Assembly: GCA_035551935.1 (NCBI GenBank)
Contig: DASZMJ010000256.1
Span: forward strand, 1 to 27,065
Reading direction: 5' to 3'
DNA: 27,065 bases
Origin: DASZMJ01 sp035551935
Lineage (GTDB): Bacteria > Planctomycetota > Planctomycetia > Isosphaerales > Isosphaeraceae
Shown: piece after piece, positions 21,815 to 27,065 of the stretch
Layout: each line of letters begins with the position of its first letter
Position numbering within the stretch: the first letter of the stretch is position 1
Notes under the pieces: generated by a model
Database searches by the model: none
What the model saw: only the letters and a program-made list of their open reading frames with translations
What the model was told of the DNA's origin: nothing
Position numbers and translations under genes: made by a program

Positions 21815-22468
21815 CTTCGGTTCGTTCCGCGCCGAGGTCCGCCAACCCCATCCCCCCTCGCCCATCCCCCATCTCCCCCGAAGGCCCGCCGACCCTCGCC
21901 GCGATCGGGTCCGTTTTCGCCGTGGCACGCCCGTCCTTCGGTTCGTTCCGCGCCGACTCGATCCCCCGGTAAACCTTGCCCACCTCCCCCAACGCCCCGT
22001 TCGGTTCGTTCCGCGCCGCGACGCCTGGCCCCCTCCTTCGGTTCGTTCCGCGCCGCGGCCGGCCAGCATCCAGCATCCCCCGTCCAACCCCCATCCCCCT
22101 TGCCGATCCCCCAAACCTCCCATTGTTGGGTTCGTTTTTCCGCGACGAACCCCCGAAGTGGCTTTGATTCGCGCCGGGAGGACACCGATCGGCGCCACCT
22201 TGCCGTGAGACTCGGCCCATCCCCCCCAATGTTGGGTTCGTTCGGCGCGACGTCCTCGCCCCGTGGGTTCGTTTCGCGCCGGCGCCGTGCCCCCTTCGGT
22301 TCGTTCCGCGCCGACGCGCCGGGTGGCCGCGCCCCGGCCCCCGACCCCGGAGCCCCGGACGCTTGCCCCGGGGCCCCACCCCGCCCGATCGGCAGACTCG
22401 CCCTCTCTTGCTCATTCTTGGGTTCGTTTCGCGCCGCGCCGCTCCCCGCTTCGGTTCGTTCCGCGCCG
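21815..22468. repeat. array of short interspersed repeats (CTTCGGTTCGTTCCGCGCCG family)
   Basis: Non-coding DNA upstream of the sulfatase. Exact copies of the 20-mer CTTCGGTTCGTTCCGCGCCG start at 21815, 21936, 22036, 22294 and 22449; a one-base variant starts at 21999. A second subtype with TTGGGTTCGTT and a variable middle starts near 22125, 22231, 22262 and 22417. Weaker matches occur near 22159 and 22648. All are in the same orientation. Spacing is irregular overall (31-123 bp) but several neighbours are 31-32 bp apart. On the minus strand the units translate to R-N-E-P-K, E-R-T-E or T-N-R-R depending on frame, so all three frames stay open without being genes. Confidence 0.88.
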
Positions 22469-22855
22469 GCCCGCGGACGAGCCCGGGGCCGTCCTCGTCG
22501 GGATGTCGATCGTTTCGGGGAGCCATGGGGTCGGTCACGTCCATCCTCTGCCCGCACCGCGCGGACGCTGCCCCTCCCGCGAGGAGCCGCTATCCCCTCA
22601 GTTGGAATCCGGGGCGAAAACCGGCAGCAATTCCGGGAGAATGGCCCGTTGGGCTCGTTCTGGTCGCTCCGTCACCCGGGCTCGATCGCCTACCGGGCTG
22701 ATCCCGGCTGGGCACAATCCCGACGGTTGTCATCCGCCTCTTGCGGCTTCGCCACCCGGACGCCCTCGGGCGTCCGGGCCACCCGCGAGGAGGAGGGACG
22801 TGCCGGCGGAGTGGTCGAGTTGGGGTGGTCGGGGCAGGGGTGGAGGACGAAGCAG
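22469..22855. other. intergenic stretch with a GC hairpin, no gene seen
   Basis: 387 bp between the repeat array and the DUF7660-like gene. The only clear structure is a perfect 10-bp stem, 22755-22764 with 22769-22778 (loop ctcg), about 78 bp after the DUF7660-like stop on the minus strand; it could slow or stop that transcript but has no T-run. A degenerate repeat-array unit lies near 22648. No frame here looks coding. Confidence 0.5.
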
Positions 22856-23140
22856 TTATTCGTACACTCGTGCCGCCAGCAGGATGTCGGCAAACACTCG
22901 CCAGCCGGGACGCTCCAAATCAACGTCCACTCCTCGCTGAGCGTAGTATTTCTCCATGTCCAGCATCCACGCTTCCATCGCTTCCAAATAGGTCTCCAGA
23001 GTATCGTTCTCCCATTGCTTCGAGTTGATCCGACAATCCTCACGAAGCAACGAGAGGACTTTCAGGAAGTCCTGCTTGCTGCCGACCCGTTGTCGCAGAT
23101 CGTAAATCTGGTCTTCGATATCGTTGTTTTGTTCGCTCAT
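22856..23140 (-). CDS. DUF7660-like small acidic protein
   Basis: 94 aa, ATG at 23140 with GAGG about six bases upstream. Acidic and helical, beginning M-S-E-Q-N-N-D-I-E-D-Q-I-Y-D-L-R; it contains W-E-N-D-T-L-E-T-Y-L and E-A-W-M-L-D-M-E and ends V-F-A-D-I-L-L-A-A-R-V-Y-E. This matches, from memory, the widespread DUF7660 family of about 90-residue proteins of unknown function. Base composition is visibly less GC-rich than the left part of the window, which suggests acquisition. A perfect inverted repeat sits 19 bp upstream of its start, inside its probable promoter/leader. No function is claimed. Confidence 0.85.
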   Translation of the reverse strand: MSEQNNDIEDQIYDLRQRVGSKQDFLKVLSLLREDCRINSKQWENDTLETYLEAMEAWMLDMEKYYAQRGVDVDLERPGWRVFADILLAARVYE

Positions 23141-23158
23141 TGCCGCCTCTGTCGGGGT

Positions 23159-23227
23159 GATAATCGGTGTCAGTTCAGTTTTCTGTCCTGACAGAAACTA
23201 CGGAAAACTGAACTGACACCGATTATC
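23159..23227. repeat. perfect 25-bp inverted repeat between GH106 and DUF7660 genes
   Basis: Arms 23159-23183 and 23203-23227 are perfect reverse complements (outer end gataatcggtgtcagttcag). The 19-base spacer helps form a second, overlapping stem, ttctgtc/gacagaa (23181-23187 with 23190-23196). It lies 20 bp after the GH106 stop on one side and 19 bp before the DUF7660-like ATG on the other. The outer 18 bases recur at 26855-26872 beyond the other end of the GH106 gene. It is too long and too AT-balanced for an ordinary terminator here; a REP-like or transposon-end element fits better. Confidence 0.9.
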
Positions 23228-23247
23228 CATGCCCGGCTATGGCTTCG

Positions 23248-26200
23248 CTAGTGACTCGACGTTCTCAGGACCCGCACCGGCCCAAGAAGGCCGGAGGGAA
23301 GGAGGGGCGAATCGGCGCGTAGAACGTTTAATGACGTCCACGCGTACTTCTTCGTGGCGTTGGGTTGCAGGTCGCCTATCAACCGGTTGGCCCACAGATT
23401 CGTCACCTTGATCTCCACCGTATTGGCGCCGGGCTTCAGCGCACGGGTGACATCAGCCCGGAACGGCGGTGTCCACAGCACGCCGGCAGATTTGCCGTTC
23501 ACCGTGACCTCGGCAATGTTCTTTACGCTCCCGAGGTCCAGCACCATCTTGGCGCCGGTCGCGAACCATTCGGCCGGGGCCTGGATGGTCTTCGTATAAG
23601 TTGCCGTGCCGGAGAAGTACTTCACTCCGGGATCGGCACTATCGTCCCACGCGCTCAGTTTATCGAGCGTGGTGCTGGCCGGAGCGCCCCGGTTGGGCTG
23701 GAACGCGACCGTCCAGGAACCATCGATCGTCCCGACCGCCGTCTCCGTGACCTGCGGCAACATGCGGCCCTGCGCAGACCCGGCCTTGCGGAAGACCATG
23801 AATACGGCCTCAGCCGGATCGAGCTTCAAAGAAACGGTAGTGCGTCCATCGGCGACTCTGTATGACGCCGGCTCGATCTCGCCGGTCTCGGCATGCCAAA
23901 GTTCCGGCGCCTTGCCGGCCAACCGGAAAGTGGCTTCCACGTTCTCCGCGCGGTTCTTGCGGTTGTACACGTAGTAGATACCGCCGTCGGAAATCTTGCG
24001 ATGGACGAAAGCCACGGACGTGTCGCTTTGGGGTTTCGTATACTCGAAATCCGGAGAGATCTGCAAAGCCTTGAGGGCGGCGGCTGCGGACTGGCCAGCG
24101 AATACCTGGCCCTTTCCGACCTTGCGCGCGCCCTCGCCGGAACCCCAAAGCTGATCGGCGATGGCTTTGAACTCGGCTTGATTGTCGCTGTTGCTCGGGC
24201 TGTCCGTCGGCCTCGGACCGACCACGATCGCGCCGGCGTTCACCAGGTCGCGAATCTTCTTCAGCACGTTGAGCGGCATGTGAACCGCGTTGTTATCGAG
24301 GACCAGCACGCGATAGCTCATGCCGGTGGTCGTCGCGATGCGGCCGTTCGTAACGCCAATGCGGTTCAGGACCACGTCCGAGCTGGCGTAGTCGAGCGCG
24401 TAGCCCTCCGGCACGTCCGGCCCCTTCTCGCCGAAGAGCGCCGTGATGTTGGAGTCTTCGCCGTAGTAGTACAGGATGTCGGCTACGAAGTGGCCCTGCC
24501 GGAGCATATAGCTGCTGCGCGCCAGATAGGTCAGCCACGGCCTGGCGTACTCGGCCCAGGTTTCGTGGCGAGTGAACCACTGACCGTAAACGTGGGTCAA
24601 TCCTGGAACTTTATCGTCCACCGGCTGGTGGGGACTGGCTTCATAATCGAACTGGTTCAGCCCGTCCGCGAGTGCGGCGTCCGCAGTCGGTTTCAGCGTC
24701 TCGGGCGCGAAGGCGTACGCATTGCTTGGCCCGCCGCCGCCCTCGCCCTCACCGCCTGCGAAGGCGGGAAATGACTCAGCCACAACCAGGTTCTGCCCAT
24801 AGATGTGGGCCACGGAGGCGGATTCGCGGAGGTCCTCGTTATGGAGACTAGGCTCCTGAGGCGGGTTGCCGCTCGAGGCCCACACCGCGCTCATCGGGAT
24901 GGCGGCGCTCCGCTTTACGTCCATGCCGTCGACAACGTAGACGCGGCTGAATTCTTGCCCTTGACTCTTGCGGCCCATGCCGCGCTCTTTCAGCATGTCC
25001 GTGAGCATGTCATAGTTGTACTCGGCCGTCATTTCGGCGATCGTCTTGCGGAAGTCCCAGAGGAACCGGTCGCTTGCTTCGGCGCTTTCCACGACATGAC
25101 CGACCAGCACCGGGAGCCAAGGCGTCATGTCGTAGCCGCGGCGCCTTTCGAACTCCGTCATCATGTCGTTGGTCCAGTTCCCCTGGCCGCGTTCCCAATT
25201 ATCCTGCATCATGTAGTGCAGGCCGCGTTTGCCCATCAGCCCGCCGGTAGCTTCCTTTAGTTTATCCAGGTAGTAGTCGTAATAGGCCTTCACGAACGGC
25301 TTGCTGAGCTTGTCCACTTCCAGGCCGGTCGCCTCGGGAGTAGCCCCGCGGTTAACGCTCCCGACGAGCGAATAGCCCAGACGCAGGACAGCCCATTTGC
25401 CTGCCGGGGTATTCCAGTTCAGGGTTCCATCCGGCCGCATCTGCGACGTGAGATCGATGACGTCTCCTTTGCGCACCACGACGTCGCCTCCAACAGCAGG
25501 CGTCGCCATCGCGCAAATGCCGGCGTCCGCCGAGAAGGCCGCCTTCTCTTCGACGCGGTTGACCCATCCTGCGGTGCGCAGGACGAGTTCCGAGATGTTG
25601 GTTCCGGCCGGCGCGCCTCGGCCTGCCATGTCGCCCCTGGGCTTGGGCGTAAGAATGGTGACGCGGAAGAACTTCGCGGTTGCCGGAGCGAACGAAATCG
25701 TGCACGCGCCGATCGCATATTCAAGAGTGGGGATCGTCAAGCGGCATCCGGGAAGCTCGGCGACCGCATGGAACTGCTTGCCGTCGTCGCTCGCTTCCAG
25801 ATTCTGGCCCGAACCGGCGCCTCCCATCATCATCATTCCGCGGTTGAGGTCTCCGAGGTACATCGACATGCCGTAAACCGTGACCGGCTTCTGGAACTCG
25901 AATTGAATCCACGACTTTTCGCCTCCTGGTGCGGGCGGGAGCGGCGTGCCATTGGCGTAATCGCCGTCGGTCAGCTTGGCGAGGTCAAAACTGCCGCCGC
26001 TGGAAGTGACCTTCGGCTGCAACTCGGCCATGGACTGGTCGTTCTCTGGGAGCCGGAACGCCACCACCGCGGCGTCAGCATACCAGGGCTCCGGCGGTTT
26101 GATCGTTTTCTCGCCCTGCATGCCATCGGTCCTAGCCAGGTTCTGAAAAGGGCCGACTTCGGTCGGCGGATGAGCCAACTTGCCGCTGAACGGCTTACCG

Positions 26201-26637
26201 CCATCCACACGCGTCTCCGTCCAAACGAACTTCTTCATGCCCTGCGAAGGCGGGACCCAAGGGCCGCCGCTGGCAGACCATCCGGGCGTGTTGTAAATGC
26301 CCATTTCCAAGCCCAGCCGGTCGGACAGCCTGGTGGTGTACTTGAAGGCGCCCATCCATTCGGGCGACATGTACTTCACGTTTTCGACGATGTGCGGCTG
26401 GCGCATGGAGAAATAGGACTGCGTGAAGCCACCGATGCCGACGCGCTTCATCCACTCCAAATCGGCCTTGATGCCTTCCTTAGTTACGTTTCCATCCCCC
26501 CAAAACCACCAGACCTGCGGTTTCGTGCTGTTCGGCGGATCCTGGAAACCTTGTTCGAGCGGGTCGCCCGGGCTCTGAGCCAGTACGTCGCATGCGCCCA
26601 GTAGCGTGACAGCCAGGGCGACGCATCTTAGTTTCAT
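23248..26637 (-). CDS. GH106 alpha-L-rhamnosidase-type glycoside hydrolase
   Basis: 1129 aa from ATG 26637 (GAGG about 10 bases upstream). The frame is open for 36 more codons upstream, but those lack a signal peptide. The N-terminus is a secretion signal: L-L-G-A-C (11-15) fits a lipobox, though cleavage after V-L-A-Q is also possible. The body matches Glyco_hydro_106: P-x-V-W-W-F-W-G-D-G-N-V near 40, then G-I-G-G-F-T-Q, and a C-terminal beta-sandwich with G-V-L-W-T-P-P-F-R-A-D-V-T and N-L-W-A-N-R-L-I-G-D. GH106 enzymes remove terminal alpha-L-rhamnose from plant or algal polysaccharides such as rhamnogalacturonan. GC content is lower than in the genes to the left (31 of 60 bases at 24001-24060 against about 44 of 60 near 8101), a sign of transfer. 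Flanked by related repeats. Confidence 0.92.
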   Translation of the reverse strand: MKLRCVALAVTLLGACDVLAQSPGDPLEQGFQDPPNSTKPQVWWFWGDGNVTKEGIKADLEWMKRVGIGGFTQSYFSMRQPHIVENVKYMSPEWMGAFKYTTRLSDRLGLEMGIYNTPGWSASGGPWVPPSQGMKKFVWTETRVDGGKPFSGKLAHPPTEVGPFQNLARTDGMQGEKTIKPPEPWYADAAVVAFRLPENDQSMAELQPKVTSSGGSFDLAKLTDGDYANGTPLPPAPGGEKSWIQFEFQKPVTVYGMSMYLGDLNRGMMMMGGAGSGQNLEASDDGKQFHAVAELPGCRLTIPTLEYAIGACTISFAPATAKFFRVTILTPKPRGDMAGRGAPAGTNISELVLRTAGWVNRVEEKAAFSADAGICAMATPAVGGDVVVRKGDVIDLTSQMRPDGTLNWNTPAGKWAVLRLGYSLVGSVNRGATPEATGLEVDKLSKPFVKAYYDYYLDKLKEATGGLMGKRGLHYMMQDNWERGQGNWTNDMMTEFERRRGYDMTPWLPVLVGHVVESAEASDRFLWDFRKTIAEMTAEYNYDMLTDMLKERGMGRKSQGQEFSRVYVVDGMDVKRSAAIPMSAVWASSGNPPQEPSLHNEDLRESASVAHIYGQNLVVAESFPAFAGGEGEGGGGPSNAYAFAPETLKPTADAALADGLNQFDYEASPHQPVDDKVPGLTHVYGQWFTRHETWAEYARPWLTYLARSSYMLRQGHFVADILYYYGEDSNITALFGEKGPDVPEGYALDYASSDVVLNRIGVTNGRIATTTGMSYRVLVLDNNAVHMPLNVLKKIRDLVNAGAIVVGPRPTDSPSNSDNQAEFKAIADQLWGSGEGARKVGKGQVFAGQSAAAALKALQISPDFEYTKPQSDTSVAFVHRKISDGGIYYVYNRKNRAENVEATFRLAGKAPELWHAETGEIEPASYRVADGRTTVSLKLDPAEAVFMVFRKAGSAQGRMLPQVTETAVGTIDGSWTVAFQPNRGAPASTTLDKLSAWDDSADPGVKYFSGTATYTKTIQAPAEWFATGAKMVLDLGSVKNIAEVTVNGKSAGVLWTPPFRADVTRALKPGANTVEIKVTNLWANRLIGDLQPNATKKYAWTSLNVLRADSPLLPSGLLGPVRVLRTSSH

Positions 26638-26854
26638 GAGTGTGCCTCGTGTTGGGCGACTAGGCGCGTTGAGCCTTCGGCGCAGGATCGTGTGACGTCG
26701 GGTGCCATCCAATCGAGCCGTTGAATGTTTACCAGTCGTCCACAACGTGCCCGTTCACCGGTCAGGACCATGATCCGGTCAAGAGACGTAGCTTACGCTG
26801 ATCGAGATGCCCGATCAACCCAGGGCGATTGACGACTTCAACCCACGGTGGGGG

Positions 26855-26872
26855 GATAATCGGTGTCAGTTC
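26855..26872. repeat. partial copy of the inverted-repeat arm
   Basis: The 18 bases gataatcggtgtcagttc are identical, and in the same orientation, to 23159-23176. The match ends there; no facing arm was found. With the full element at 23159-23227 it brackets the GH106 gene and its upstream region. The 217 bp between the GH106 start and this site should contain the GH106 promoter, but no clear -35/-10 or operator was recognised beyond a repeated ccggtca at about 26757 and 26775. Confidence 0.8.
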
Positions 26873-26897
26873 GAATGGCATTAAGCTAAGGCGCAAG

Positions 26898-27065
26898 TCA
26901 TTGATAATGATAGGTTTGTGGCGTCAGTTCGGCTGCCAATTCGAAAATCATGCGCATATGATCTGTGTTCCATTTGGCTTCGAATTCAGGAGATTTCGGC
27001 TTCATGGGCTCATGCTGAGTTGTCGATGGGTCGCGGTCAACTTCCCCGTAATCCGGCATAAAACC
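26898..27065 (-). CDS. C-terminal end of an unrecognised protein (partial, runs off the window)
   Basis: An open frame enters at the right edge and ends at the TGA at 26898-26900, giving 55 residues. It contains M-P-D-Y-G-E-V-D-R-D, then E-F-E-A-K-W-N-T-D-H-M-R-M-I-F-E-L-A-A-E-L and ends P-Q-T-Y-H-Y-Q. The mixed charged/aromatic composition and balanced codon use look like real protein. The start lies outside unless the Met three residues in is the true start. No family recognised. Its stop is 25 bp from the partial repeat. Confidence 0.55.
   Translation of the reverse strand, partial: GFMPDYGEVDRDPSTTQHEPMKPKSPEFEAKWNTDHMRMIFELAAELTPQTYHYQ

Noticed and set aside
21815..22468. CRISPR array
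   Set aside because: Spacing varies from 31 to 123 bp, repeats diverge into subtypes, repeats are only 20 bp, and no cas gene is present.
21711..22557. N-terminal extension of the sulfatase or a separate R-N-E-P-K repeat protein
   Set aside because: All three minus frames are open because the 20-bp DNA repeat lacks stops; unit spacings are not multiples of three, so no frame is kept, and the sulfatase signal peptide begins at 21710.
22100..23191. Plus-strand protein across the repeat array and the DUF7660-like gene
   Set aside because: Its first half is repeat DNA and its second half is the antisense of a recognisable small protein.
23159..23227. Intrinsic terminator for the GH106 gene
   Set aside because: Arms of 25 bp with no T-run and a second copy of the end elsewhere fit a repeat element better, although it may still affect transcription.

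Overview
The window looks like chromosome of a high-GC planctomycete, most likely of the Isosphaerales/Isosphaeraceae type. This rests on very GC-rich coding DNA, a Zn-ribbon Ser/Thr kinase with a DWG motif, a membrane segment and a TPR tail, a secreted sulfatase, a membrane-anchored GspE-type ATPase, and several families of short intergenic repeats. No rRNA, tRNA, CRISPR array or transposase gene was seen.

Layout. 84-2526 (+): a GspE/PilB-type ATPase with its own membrane domain, followed by a CvpA-like membrane protein. 2538-2720 (-): a possible small protein. 3067-5115 (+): glutamine-dependent NAD+ synthetase, flanked on both sides by copies of one palindromic repeat. 15619-5215 (-): a compact seven-gene cluster. 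In order of transcription it holds two paralogous secreted arylsulfotransferase-like propeller proteins, two exported alkaline-phosphatase-superfamily enzymes, a 61-aa ribbon-helix-helix-like protein, a three-TM protein resembling the DUF106/EMC3/TMCO1 branch of the Oxa1 superfamily, and a small cytoplasmic sulfotransferase-like protein. Apart from the 136-bp gap between the two propeller genes, junctions are a 4-bp overlap or 0-46 bp gaps. This is the best candidate for an undescribed system: probably an envelope pathway that moves or removes sulfate/phosphate-type groups on an extracellular polymer. That role is inference.

20138-15945 (-): a 1397-aa receptor-like Ser/Thr kinase with TPRs. 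21710-20226 (-): a secreted sulfatase. 21711-22855: a non-coding stretch carrying at least ten copies of a 20-bp repeat (consensus CTTCGGTTCGTTCCGCGCCG), some in two- or three-unit runs with about 32-bp spacing.

22856 to the right end is clearly less GC-rich. It holds a DUF7660-like small protein, a perfect 25-bp inverted repeat, a GH106 alpha-L-rhamnosidase-type glycoside hydrolase, a second partial copy of the inverted-repeat arm, and the C-terminal end of an unrecognised gene cut by the window edge. This right part looks acquired or at least compositionally foreign.

Functional picture: NAD synthesis is housekeeping. The sulfotransferase/phosphatase cluster, sulfatase and rhamnosidase all fit handling of sulfated or decorated polysaccharides, a typical planctomycete theme, but the substrates cannot be read from the sequence.
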